Part shown: one piece after another, positions 20,075-31,183 of the stretch
How the letters are laid out: every line of letters starts with the position of its first letter
How positions within the stretch are numbered: position 1 is the stretch's first letter
DNA from: Nothopassalora personata
Lineage: Eukaryota > Ascomycota > Dothideomycetes > Mycosphaerellales > Mycosphaerellaceae
Reading direction: 5' to 3'
NCBI GenBank assembly: GCA_033816765.1
Contig: CM066294.1
Span: 558,001 to 622,000 of the forward strand
Length of the DNA stretch: 64,000 bases
Position numbers and translations under genes: made by a program
The notes under the pieces: generated by a model
Seen by the model: the letters and a program-made list of their open reading frames with translations, nothing else
The model's database searches: none
What the model was told of the DNA's origin: nothing

Positions 20075-21426
20075 TCATGTCTCATAGCCGATCTGCACTG
20101 GAAGCCTCAGCTTCACGGTCGTACTACTGTCATCGTCAAACGTCAGGGCCAGGTCGATGGCATAACGTCTTGACAGCAGAGGTGAGTAGAATGCTGGTGG
20201 CAAAGGTCTAGTCGCAGAAATCCTGAAGGGCAACGAGAGTGCATTTGTCAGTACCTCTTCGACGCTCATATTCTGGTCTTCTTATCAGAACGTCAGCGAA
20301 TGATGAACGACGTTCTCGAATAGTCACGTACCTTCACTCTCAGAATCGGGACAATGCCATCGGTCGAGTGGCAATGTGCATTCCTGCGCAAAACTCTTCT
20401 CCTGCTTGACGATCGCCCTCGTCTTGAGAGCGCCAGGTAGAGTATGCGCCGCCGGTGTACCAGCACGGTGCATGACAATCGTGGTCGTGCGCAGCTCTGC
20501 TCTGATGTGTGCTTGTTTGGGTAACGAGTCCTTGCCAAAGCTGGTTGCACCATTCCGGAACAGCATCAGGGAAAGGTCGATATCAGTCTCGCAAGAGTTG
20601 GAGTTTCGTTGTAACGCTAGTGCCCGTGGCTCCTGGCTGATCATTCCAATGCGCGATGTCGATAAGGAGGATTCGTTCATAGCCCTTGTAGTGCGGACGA
20701 CGTACTCTTCGGGAAAGTCTTCTAGAGCCACAGGATCTGCATCCTTTATACTGGAGACGTATGAGAAGTGCCTCGACGCTGAAAAGACCCGTCTCTTCTC
20801 GGACACAGCCGTCGCAGTGATGGTATATCTGACGCTGTATTGTGCATCGGGCCCAGGCTTGAGATTGCTTGACCAATGCTTGCTGGCTGTCTTCGAATCG
20901 ATCGAGGGCAAGAATTGCTGGAAGGCGTGACCCGACGATTGGAAAGAGTCGGACGAGCCGTCGTGGTTGTTTGCCAGGCTGAACTTGAAGGGCACCCTGG
21001 CTATATGCCTCTTGTTCTCGTCCGACACCACAGGTCTAGATCCTTCGAACAACGTGGCAGATAGGAACTACTTCGATCAGAGCTAATGACGGAATTAAAG
21101 CGACTGTCGTGAACTACCGTCTGAGCCTCGATACTAGCAGTGCTTTGCAGTCCACCTGCTGGCAGCTCAGTGATCTTGGTCTGAACGACGCCTGATATCG
21201 ACATCAGCGCTTCTGTCGAAATAAGGTTTCAGTACGAATCAGAAGTACCGTTGATGGCGATCTTGTATCGTATGCCTTCGTAGGACTTGCGTAGGCTGAA
21301 AGTCGCCACGCCAGTGATGTATTCGCCACCCACATAACTCGGCGCATCAACGGCTGGTTTCGATCTGTCTTCATTATCGAATCGTATATGCACTTCAACC
21401 CGCGGTGAGCTGTTCCAAGGCGCCAT
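20075..21426 (-). CDS. Arrestin-like protein (fungal alpha-arrestin type)
   Basis: Four exons (21249-21426, 21118-21191, 20332-21067, 20075-20277) with introns of 57, 50 and 54 bp; every join keeps frame, giving 396 residues. The N-terminal arrestin fold begins VEVHIRFDNE and continues GGEYITGVATFSL. The second exon has GVVQTKITEL; the join AQT-FLSATLFEG restores the segment before the family's pro-rich turn. The middle has PGPDAQYSVRYTITATAV, and the last exon ends LSRRYAIDLALTFDDD with LRLPVQIGYE, the usual closing strand of the arrestin C domain. Alpha-arrestins link ubiquitin ligases to membrane cargo; no PPxY motif stood out, so this may be one of the many fungal arrestin-fold proteins of unknown role. 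Confidence 0.8.
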
Positions 21427-22354
21427 GATATTGTGACGACGGTGTTGTAGATCGAGGTCAGAGCTAGAGTATAGTGTTGTAGATAAATGAAGTAGCCGAG
21501 ACAGCTGAACATGGGAACCCGAAGCCACGGCCCCCAGCTGCGACATAAGGATAGTACCTCAGCCCCACATTGTCCTTATAGAGTGTTGTTGGAAAGCGAT
21601 TACCTATCAGTCCATCTTGGCACCACTACGAGCGTATCCTTCGTTGAGTCGCTCCGTCAGGTGTAGCGATCCAAATGTGGAAACCCCATCTCACGTGTTT
21701 TCAACGTGGCGATGCTAACCCTATATCACTCGACTTTGGTCAACGACAGCTGCATTCTTGTGAGGAGTCGACTGGATGGGACACCTGCCATTGGCAGGTT
21801 ACAGAAAGGGTGTCAGAAGCCGAGAAACCTGATTGTTAATTATGCAGTCAGGTCGTAGCGTGGCACTCTGGCGTGTTACCTCGGAATGAGCTAAGCACAT
21901 TTTGCAGCAAGGGTCAAATCCTGCCTGAAGCTCGATTGTTCAGCCCATATCAGCAGCTCTTCAAGGAGCCCCATAGCGGAATGGTAGGGACACTTGGTTG
22001 CTTTCAAATGGTCCACGTGATCGTGGTGAGAATGCTGTCGAAAATCGAATGTCCGCTATAGTGCCAGACCCGCAGAGACTTGCCTGCAAAGAGAGACCTA
22101 GGTCTTGTCAAGAGGCTGAAATGCTCCGAAGAAACGCTTGCAAGGTTCTGTGCACAGGACATCGCAGCGACATTGATAGACGTTGTGGCTGCACAATTCC
22201 CGAAGGCGGTAATTTTTGATGTCGCGCTGAGACTCCAAGTACTATGACGCTCGTGTCAAGTGCTCTGTTTCTTGACGTCTGCTGCACAGGAGGCATGAGG
22301 ACTAGATGGAATAGTCAGGGCAACCCGCCGGTCGAATTGTGAAAAGAACATCCC
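21427..22354. other. Gene-poor stretch
   Basis: About 930 bp between the arrestin-like gene and the MFS relic. Short open frames only; no family resemblance seen. Confidence 0.5.
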
Positions 22355-23340
22355 GTGATCATTCTCATAATGGCGCCCAATGCATTGCAAGACCAGGACG
22401 GGACCGTCTCACCTCATATGCGAAATCCAGTAGACTCCACAAGTGCATTGTCGCGACGGACCAACATAGCAGCTGCCTCAGCAATTCTCTGCATTCGTGT
22501 CCGATACACCAGTACATTCGGCGGCTTCGAATCTAACTACCAGACCACCATTTTCGCAGACGAACCAGCAGAGAAGCTCATAGTCATCAGCTTCGTAGCA
22601 GCATCGCGGTACTTCGTCCTTAGGGCCTGACTGAACGCTTCGCGGACCTGGTCGGCTACCGAATCTCACTCATCTTGGGTGCCCTGCTTATGGTAGGATC
22701 GATCTTCGGGCCAAGTGTATCGAAGACCTTCTGGCAGCTGTTCTTGTTCCAAGGCTTTGGCTTCGGGCTGGGATTGGCGTTTGTGTATGTGCCCACCATA
22801 ACAACCTCGAGGCAGTGCTTTGGAAGTAGGATGTATGGATTGGCGAATGGTATTGTCGTTCCGGGAGGAGCGGTGGGAGGATGTGTTCTTCCGTATTGCT
22901 GCCAAGTCATGGTTGAGATGTATGGCCATGGTGCAACGTTCCGGATCTTGGGGTATCTTGCAGTGGAGGCCTGGTGCCCATTGTTGCCGTGCTCCGACCT
23001 AAGGCGCAGACTCGACGACAGCCTCGAGGGCCGATTATCGACCTCACCATAATGAAGCACGAGCGCTTCGTCTGGCTCGTGGTTGCTTGCAGAGTCGCTA
23101 TGACTAGGTTTCTTCCGAGATACTTCTTGACACGTTCCGCAGCAGAAGCCAGAGGTATAGGCTCGACGTATGCATCTTGGTTGCTAGGACTGATGAAAGA
23201 GTGCTCTCTCGTGGCAGACTTAGATTGGGGCAATTGGTCGATCGCCTGGGTCCGGGGCGCAATCAAGGTGGATCGCGGCAGTCTCGACTGCTGGTGCCTT
23301 CATGATTGCCGGACTATTGATGCTCGCTACCATGTCTGCG
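22355..23340 (+). pseudogene. MFS transporter pseudogene (monocarboxylate-transporter-like)
   Basis: Fragments in successive frames follow the order of a fungal MCT-type MFS protein: a variable N-terminus and YTSTFGGFESNYQTTIF; then, in another frame, LTERFADLVGYRISLILG, ALLMVGSIFGPSVS, LFLFQGFGFGLGLAFVYVP and GLANGIVVPGGAVGGCVLP; then, after another shift, FVWLVVACRVAMTRFLPRYF and TYASWLLGLM. At least two frame changes and loss of the last third of the protein make it non-functional. The conserved loop motif (YVP-TITTSRQCFGSRMYGLANG) fixes the family. Confidence 0.75.
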
Positions 23341-23457
23341 CCGTGGAGCAAGAACAGGCAGGGGCGAGAGCGCTGCCAGCTTGAACTTCACTAGTCAGCA
23401 TATTGAGTCCTTAATCGCCACAGGAGGGCTTCATATCACATCTTCACATTAACTTCT

Positions 23458-24247
23458 CTACAACATGCCCTTAGCGGTCTGCTCCTTCCGCTCCTCCCAT
23501 ACCGTCTTCCCACTACAACTGCACACCGTCTTATCATTATCCCACACACCTGCGCTTCTTGCAATAACACCCACCAGCGTATCCGGATCCTCCTTCTCAA
23601 AGTGCTGCGTCTTCCTCGAAACCACCACAGATCTCCCAATCATCTCCCAAATCTGAATTGGCTTATCAATGAACACCGATCCCAAACCACTCTTCCCCAC
23701 CTCGATCGTCCCAAATATTCCCTTCACACTACTCCTGCTCTCCTTCTTCGCAGCAATCGCATCCCAGATCCCACCTGTTGAGGCAGCACCGTTTGATATG
23801 TCGCCTGTCTCACGGACTGTTACGTTGTACGTGCCGGGTGATACTCCTTTGAGGGTCATATCGAGGATTGTCATGGAGTCTGAAACTTGCACCATTCGGA
23901 TAAGGCCTCGGACATGGTCTTGGACTTTCGTCGAATGGGTCTCCAAAATGCACACTGCTGCGGATTCGGCTCGGCCTGAGCCTCGGAGAATAGCATCGCG
24001 GCCTGTGTCTTGGATGGCAGAGACGATTGCTGACGGGGCGGCGCTGCCGGTTATGGAGATGAGTTGGGACTTCAAGTCGGCTGAGACATTGTGTATGCCT
24101 ATCTGACATGTGAGAAAGATGGAAATGAAAGTGGTATGAGTACAACTCACCATTGAGCTTGTACAACGACGTAGAAACGTCCTTGATGCAGTCTTCGCAA
24201 CTTAACGGGACAGCAAAGGTCGTTTCAAACGGTGGTATCGAAGTCAT
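23458..24247 (-). CDS. ccs1: Copper chaperone for Cu/Zn superoxide dismutase (CCS)
   Basis: Two exons (24151-24247 and 23458-24098; 52-bp intron GTGAGT...GATAG), 245 residues; the splice restores KLNGIHNVSADLKSQ of the heavy-metal-associated domain. Domain 1 carries the copper-binding SCEDC (Cys17, Cys20). Domain 2 is SOD-like (GLIRMVQVSD, GVSPGTYNVTVRETGDISNG). The C-terminal tail has the CxC motif (Cys225, Cys227) in VCSCSGKTVWEER that transfers copper and forms the disulphide in SOD1. Length matches yeast Lys7/Ccs1. Cytosolic and intermembrane-space role by family. The ATG at 24247 opens the conserved N-terminus. Confidence 0.93.
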
Positions 24248-24588
24248 GGCTGCAATCGATCTCCAGGTGTGAGCTTCACTGATGGCGATGAGCTTGATTG
24301 CATTGCCGGTCGTGCATGAAGAACGTCCGTCAGGAGCGGGACCTGATTTCCAAGCAGAATCGAGGCTGATCAAACCTTGATTGAAGCGCACTAAATTTTA
24401 GCTCCATGGATAACATTCCCGCGGAGCACAAGACATCAACCATACTGTACCTCTATACCACACCAGTTACCCAATACTCAACCTGCACAGCTATTCCCAA
24501 TCTCAACCCAACTCAGCCCCACCTCACGCGCCTCGAAGCCTGACCAACACCTCCAACAACCACCGCCCACAGGGCCCCCCATCTCACA

Positions 24589-25161
24589 ATGTCCCAATAC
24601 CTAGGCCAAACGCGCCTCTCCTACACCCGCGCCTGGCACCAAGTCTCCCTCTCCACCGACCCACGACCCCTCGGCCGCCTCGCCTCCGCCATAGCAATAA
24701 CCCTCATGGGAAAACACAAACCCACCTACAACCCCAGCACCGACTGCGGCGACTACGTCGTCTGCACCTCCTGCTCAGAACTGCACACCACCGGGAAAAA
24801 GCGCTTGCAAAAAAAGTACTACTCGCACACCACACGGCCGGGATCGTTAAAGGAGATGACCATGGACAAGATGATGGATAAATGGGGCGGGGCGGAGATT
24901 CTGCGACGAGCGGTTAGAGGCATGTTGCCGAAGAACCGGTTGAGGGATGATAGGATGGCGAGGCTGAAGTGTTTTGAGGGGGAAAATCATCCTTATAGGA
25001 AGAATATTGTGAAGGTGGGAGAGAAGAATGGGTTGGGCGGGAGTATCGGGGAGATTCCAAGTGTGAGGGCGGCGATATTGAGGGGGAGGAGGACGGTGAA
25101 CGGGGAAAAGCCGGGTAAGGTGGAGGCGCGGAAGGAGGCGCTGGCTGGGCAGAAGGCATAG
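24589..25161 (+). CDS. mrpl23: Mitochondrial large-subunit ribosomal protein uL13m
   Basis: Single exon, 190 residues. It is an L13 fold: RAWHQVSLSTDPRPLGRLAS, then LMGKHKPTYNPSTDCGDYVVC, YYSHTTRPGSLKEM, and the conserved AVRGMLPKNRLRDDRMARL with FEGENHPY, all in family order. The basic, Arg/Ala-rich start fits mitochondrial targeting, and a C-terminal extension of about 40 residues is common in fungal mitochondrial L13. It should lie in the mitoribosome large subunit. It is divergent from ccs1, with about 340 bp between starts that probably serve as a shared promoter region. Confidence 0.95.
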   Translation: MSQYLGQTRLSYTRAWHQVSLSTDPRPLGRLASAIAITLMGKHKPTYNPSTDCGDYVVCTSCSELHTTGKKRLQKKYYSHTTRPGSLKEMTMDKMMDKWGGAEILRRAVRGMLPKNRLRDDRMARLKCFEGENHPYRKNIVKVGEKNGLGGSIGEIPSVRAAILRGRRTVNGEKPGKVEARKEALAGQKA

Positions 25162-25806
25162 ATTAGAAGTGGCAAAGTATGGACAAGGCATGAGCGGTCG
25201 CGAAGCCGGTGTTGAGTTATGGACCAAGTCCGATTCTGCGAGGGGACCCACTAGGGGACACTCTTCTCTCCCAGGAGCCGAGCGTACAGAGCAGCTCTAT
25301 GAAGGTGCAATCTATGCACCAGGGGTACCTTCGGTGTGGAAGCATTCGTCACAAGCGCAGCTTCATGACAGCCAGGAGGCAGAGCGAGGCACGTCCTGGA
25401 AAGCAATTGACCAAGTGCGCGCTATGAGTGGCGTCATTGTTGGTACAGTATGTGTACAGCACGGCGTCGTAGGACTGTAGGCGAACGAAACGTTACCGGG
25501 CGTTCTACCGGTGGATATCTTGCTAGACTAGAAAGAGCTCTCCCATCGTCCGAACCACTTTCCCTTTCTTAGCGTACACTTTCCGCACTCCACGCAGTCG
25601 TATACTTTGTCGACATTAGCGCTCGAATGTGGCTCGACTGAGGGCAAGAATGATACATGGGAACTTAGCTATCTGTACACAAACAACGCTCTGCAAGTGG
25701 TATATCCTTTCCATTTTCCATGCAACGCCCAAGATGCTAATGCTCTTGCGCCTATGACTCCATGTCGGCGGGATGTCGGGCTTCCTTGTGAACGATCGCT
25801 AGCTTC
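25162..25806. other. Intergenic, convergent 3' ends
   Basis: About 645 bp between the ends of mrpl23 and the AP-2 alpha gene. No coding signal beyond motif-free short frames. Confidence 0.5.
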
Positions 25807-28742
25807 TCAACCCGGGAAGGGCTGGCTGAGCCTTTCTTCCATTAACTTCATCAATACTGGCGGCACGGCTTCGTCCGTTGCGCGGATGGTAAGGCGATAC
25901 ATCTGAATCTTCAGTCAGTAAGAGTGAAGATCATGATGCAGTGAGGTGAGTGCTTGAAACTTACTTTGTTCTCATGGTTAGGCTCCAGTCTGAGGAGACA
26001 CCCAAACTTGCCAGAACCTGTATGCAGCACTGTAGCACCGACGAAGTTCTTCGCGTTAGGATCGACTCCATCCAGGATGCCCCATTTGAAGCCTTGGAGA
26101 AGTCGTCGGGTGTTGTCAGTCGAGATGTCCCATGCTTTGAAGATCTTCTGTGCTTCTCGAGGCGCGCCGCCGATCTGCTTCCAGCGCTTGAAGAAGTCTT
26201 CCGAGTTCAGCACGGCACCTTCGTTAAACTTGTGCAAAGCAACAGGCAGTTGCAATGTCAAGGCTTGTAGGGATCCAGCCATGTATGAGACGCGAATCGT
26301 GGGAGGTTCTGCAAAGACGCCATGGGGTACGAACATGATCGTTTGTGACGTCTGGTCGCCGGGTCGGACTGTTGTGTCCGGCAGGTTCTTGGTGTCTATC
26401 CTCAGCTTGTCACCTGCGCGGTTGTCGAGTGTTGTGGTGAAGGACTGTATGGGTGAGGAGGATTTGTTCATGAAGTACAATATAACAACGCCGACCTCCG
26501 CACGGTACTCAGAGCGCAGACCGATTTGGACTTGTACGTCGTCGTAGAGAATGCCTTCAGGTCGCAGCAACAGGCGGTTGTAGCCTGGTTCCCAATTCGG
26601 CGATAAATACGCTGCGCTTGCGAAGTTGGGTGCTCCGCCACTTGTGAGGTCGAGACCAGCTAATTCATCAATCGGCGTCTTGGGCATGCCATTAGCATGC
26701 GTACCATTTCCGCCGTTCGTTGCTGGTCCACTTGCAAAGCCGTTGGCATCAAGTGTGGCAGTGACACCAGCCGAGAAGTTCCGTTTCAAGGTGGCACTTT
26801 TTTCCAATGCTGGCAATCCGTCCTTTACGGTGATGCCCCTTGTCCGCTTGTCACCGACAGCACTCTGCTTCTTGTTGAGCTTTGAAAGAAGTGCCGATGC
26901 TCTTTCTGGGAATGGCGGCATCTCATCACATATCGTCCTCAGCAAGTCGTCTGTCGGCGCTGTTGCTATTGCCAGGTATTCGCAGGCGCGCTGCTGCAGT
27001 TCCGAGTCAAGCGAGTGGCTGTAGGTCTTGAATGTCTGAAGCAATTGCGGCCTGATCTCCGGGAACAGGTTGACGAACTTGATGAACGCTGACAGGATCA
27101 TCGCTCTTGTGTTGGGTGGACTGGAACCAAACTTCGCCTGTAGCGCCAGGAACTGCTCTATGGGACTGCAACCCTTGGTGTCTGCGATCAAGTGTCCAAA
27201 TTCTCCTAGGACGTAGCTACCAATCTTCACCAGTGTCTCGTGGCAGTGATCGGCTCTGCAATACTGCAAGATGTTCTGTGCTGCGTATACCTGCAACTCG
27301 TCGTTGTTTGTCACAATCTGTATGATGCGCTGCCATACTTCATCGCTAACGTGATCTCCTGCCATGGCAATGAGTCGCATCGAGATGTCGACATACCACT
27401 TCACATCAGTGGCGTACTTTTCTGTGAGGATGGCGATCTTGAGCACCATTTCCTCTCGAATCGCGTAGTCTGCGGACTGGAGGTACTTCAACAGCTCGTG
27501 GACAATCTTCTGTGAATTCGTCGAGTCGCACATGCTGTACAGCAGATCGAGACCCTGCCGCCGTACTGTAATGTCGCGATCTCGCAATGATCCAATGATG
27601 ATATCTTGATGCTTCTTGATGGGTTCCATTGTCTCAGCTCGCACCGCCAAATGTGTCATGGCTTCAAGACCCAGGTATCGTACATTCGTTTCTCGTGAGC
27701 CGATGAAGTTGCCCAGCTTCGTTGATATTTGTACCATTAGATCCCGCTCCGTATCGAGGTGGATGATTAGATTGATAGCTTCGAAGAGAACGGCATTTTG
27801 TGCGTTGTTCTGCTGCACATTTTTCGCTGCCTCTACGGCGCTCTCGAGTATTACTTGCAGGGAGTCGCGCATCAGCTGCCGTATATGCGAGTCCTCCGAA
27901 GGTACAAAGTATTGCATCAAGCGTAGAAGCTTGATCTGCAGCCACGGACAAGGGACTTTGTAGTATACGTAGTCGCCGGAGTAATCCTGATCCACCACAA
28001 TCTTCCGCAGCCTTTGTGCAGCCTTCACATAGCTGCCCTTGTACGAGTCCGGATCGTCCTGGGCCAGTGTCATAACAAGTGATGTGACGGAGAGGGCAAC
28101 ACCCATGTCTGGGTCGTCCATGATGGCTATTATGCGCTCACTCCATTCCGGCTGCACGATCGCAGGAACCTTCCGGTACAACCGCAGCAGTGTCAAAGCA
28201 GCCTTCTTCTTCACGAATGGTTTGGACGCAGGCGAGATCAATAGTCTGTGTACATCGGCGCAGAGTGCTTCTCCCATCTCTTTGCTACCAACATTGGCGA
28301 TCGCATGCAACGCAAGACAGTTGTTGAGCTCATTGGGGTCTGCCAGGTCCTTCCGGATACTGTTGACAACCAGATGCAGCAGCTCGTGCTCTTCGTGCAG
28401 GAACAGGGTGACGGCGAGGTATCCGATCTGCTTCTCCGAGTACTTGTTCGCTGAGATGAGGTTGACAGCCTCGAGGTGTCCAAAGTCGACGTTCCATCCC
28501 AAGATGTATATGTACAGCAACTTGCAGACATACTTCTTCTTGTCGTAGCCCGTCAAGTTGCCCCCCTTGAACTTCTGCCTGATGTTCGCCAACTCCTTGT
28601 TGATGCGCTTCTCCTCCAGTTCTCGTGCTCTTGCATTTCGGATATCTGCTATGAAGGAGACCAGCCCGCGCATCGTGTTCTCCTTGCTCCCGCCGGAGCT
28701 GATGCTCCTGTTGAAGATGGAGGAAGCCGCAGCGGCGGCCAT
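25807..28742 (-). CDS. AP-2 adaptor complex, alpha subunit
   Basis: Two exons (25965-28742 and 25807-25902; 62-bp intron with donor GTAAGT), 957 residues. The first exon alone reads into a false tail; splicing joins NHENK to MYRLTIRATDEAVPPVL, the proper end of the alpha appendage platform. The N-terminal trunk is an armadillo/HEAT solenoid starting MRGLVSFIADIRNARARELE with KKKYVCKLLYIYILGW and VGYLAVTLFL-like repeats. A low-complexity hinge (about 620-720) precedes the ear (YRAEVGVVILYFMNKSSSPI). It is a plasma-membrane clathrin adaptor recognising phosphoinositides and dileucine cargo (family knowledge). Head to head with uricase; 786 bp separate the starts. Confidence 0.95.
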
Positions 28743-29528
28743 GACGACGGTGCCTCCAGGGCTGCCACCTCAAGGAACGAATGTATGTGGAAAGAGCGAC
28801 AGTCCACGCGTTGTTCAGTCCTCGACGCGGTCAGACTCGCCCCTCATAGCAAGTCATTAGCTCCGCCTTGCCCGTCGCTCATGTATGCTTGGCCGTCTTT
28901 GACGGCGATGTATGAGGTATCGATGCAATCGCTGGGGACCGGGAATATGGTCGCGTGCTCCGAGGATGTAAGCAGGAGTATCGCAGCGATGCAGCATTGC
29001 TCGTTTCTCGAGCACCGGCACAGCTTGGATCTGATACAAACACCACAGAGCGGCATGAAAGTGCTGATGTAAGCAAAGTGGGCCATTGTTTCGCGGAGGC
29101 CGAAGTCAATAGGATCGAGCACAACTACATCCTGTTACTCTTCAACAGCCGGTGCATGATCTGATTGATAGCATCCCCTACATGATGTACTCTGCACCGG
29201 ATCCATGCAGTACATGTTTCTCCTTCAGCCCCCCATGTCGAAGCAACAGCAACGCATTGCCTGCCATCGGAGCCCGCCTATCAACGAGGCACGCGAACGG
29301 ATCGAGCTTTTGCCAGAGCTTCACCTTTACGGCGTCGTCCGCAATGCACCATGTCTGCAACGTCCGATAAGAACTGTTTCGTCTTGCAGCTATAAGACTG
29401 GGTAAGCATCCTTGGTATTTCATCTCATGTTCAGCTTTCATACTCGCAGCCTCATTCCTTGAACGTCACCTCTTACTCTCACAACCACAGCACAGTAGCC
29501 TACGACTTCCTTCAATAGTCCCCCCGCG
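28743..29528. promoter_or_regulatory. Shared promoter region of AP-2 alpha and uricase
   Basis: 786 bp between divergent start codons and therefore expected to carry both promoters. No single element could be assigned with confidence. Confidence 0.4.
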
Positions 29529-30489
29529 ATGGCCTCCCTCTCCTACGCCCGCTACGGCAAAGACAACATCCGCCTCTACAAAGTCCACCGCGATCCCTCC
29601 AATCTCAACAAGCAACATGTCACCGAACTCACAGTCTGCACCCTTCTCGAAGGCGACATTGCCGAATCCTGGACCCACGCCGACAACAAGAACATCGTAG
29701 CAACCGATACGCAAAAGCAGACGGCCTACGTGCATGCCAAGCTCTACCCCGTCAACCCTCCCGAACTCTTAGCCAGCAGTCTGGGCTCACACTTCCTGAA
29801 GCAGTACCCACACATCCACACCGCACATATAGACATCAAAGTGCATCGCTGGACACGGATGATCATTGAAGGGCAAGAACACCCCCACTCCTTCCTCCGT
29901 GACGGCGAAGAGAAAAGGACCGTCTCAGCAATCATCTCCCGCGCAAAAGGGATCCAGATCCGAAGTGGCCTGACAGGACTCTTAGTCCTAAAGAGCACAG
30001 GCTCACAATTCCACTCTTTCCACCGTGACGAATTCACGCGTCTCCCCGAGACATGGGACCGCATCTTGAGTACGGAGGTCGAAGCAGGCTGGCACTGGAA
30101 GACCTTCGCGGGCCTGGAGCAAGTCAAGAAGGAGCAGGGCGCGTTCGACAAAGCACATGAAGACGTGAGAAGGATTACGCTGGAGACGTTTGCGACAGAG
30201 AACTCGCCGAGTGTGCAGAATACTATGTATAAGATGGCGGAGCAGATTTTGGAGGTTACGAGGGGGGTGGAGAGTGTCGAGTATAGTTTGCCGAATAAGC
30301 ATTATTTTGAGATTGGTGAGTCTCGACTGAAGAGTGCGATGGGATACGGCTAACTTGTGGACAGATTTGAGCTGGTACAATGGATTGAAGAATACGGGAG
30401 CTGATGCAGAGGTGTATGCCCCGCAGAGTGATCCGAATGGATTGATTCAGTGTACGGTTTCGAGGAAGGGTGCGGCTGCGAAACTGTAG
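29529..30489 (+). CDS. uaZ: Uricase (urate oxidase), peroxisomal
   Basis: Two exons (29529-30315 and 30365-30489; 49-bp intron), 303 residues. It oxidises urate to 5-hydroxyisourate in purine catabolism. Seen: N-terminal LSYARYGKDNIRL with the catalytic Lys11, NIVATDTQKQTAYVHAK with Thr59, and NKHYFEI with His258, which correspond to the Lys-Thr-His relay of Aspergillus uricase. VESVEYSLPNKHYF and the spliced LSWYNGLKN make up the conserved C-terminal signature. The last three residues AKL fit a PTS1 peroxisomal signal. In fungi this gene is usually induced by urate and relieved by nitrogen limitation; I did not identify the regulator sites. Tail to tail with a PEX30-type gene. Confidence 0.97.
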
Positions 30490-31183
30490 TGCATTTTGGC
30501 ATCATGGTGAAGTTTTGCGAACAACGCAGGCATTTTGCGGCTCCTGGTCACGTTGGGAATATAGAGCCGCCAGAGGAGGCATTCGGACCGGGTCGGTGAA
30601 GCCAGAGGCCAAGGAAATTGACGGAAGAAAGTACGATACCACTGCATAAAGCATCCGAACGGCAGCTTTCGTCCATCACGTGGGCAATCAAGGATGTGAT
30701 CATTCAGCGCAGACGAATGACAGCACGATATGACCCAAAGCATCAATTCACGAGGGACCTACCGACCATGGTAGAAGCCTCGACCTACTACAAGCAAAAG
30801 GAAGCCGAGGACAACGATCAAGCATCAGCATCCGAGGAAGCGGACGACATTGATGCGTGAGAAGAAGCGACGAGATGAACTCGTCTTTACGTTACGACGA
30901 GGCTGTCCATTCAATCACCACGCGACGCGCTTTGTTGTTAATTTAGGCAAACGTGCACTACCAGATAAACGTTAATGCGGTAAGATCCCGGCCAGGCTCT
31001 CGGCAACAAGGCAGTCGCTCTGCAGCTGTTGAGAACATAGTGGGAATGCGAATGCGGAGGAAGGGGTATGTACATCTCTGAGGCACAGTCCATGACCACG
31101 CAGATATGTTCGCCATTCGAGGACGTATGTGAGTCCACCAGCGCCGCGCTGAAAATATTATGAGATCGGCGGATCAAAGGCCA
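30490..31183. other. Intergenic, convergent 3' ends
   Basis: About 690 bp between uricase and the peroxin. A frame at 30717-30860 (from ATG 47 residues, ending EEADDID) is weakly protein-like but lacks a supported gene structure. Confidence 0.4.

Noticed and set aside
30618..30860. 80-residue plus frame after uricase
   Set aside because: Begins at TTG, no ATG until 30717, no splice-supported upstream exon; too weak to call a gene.
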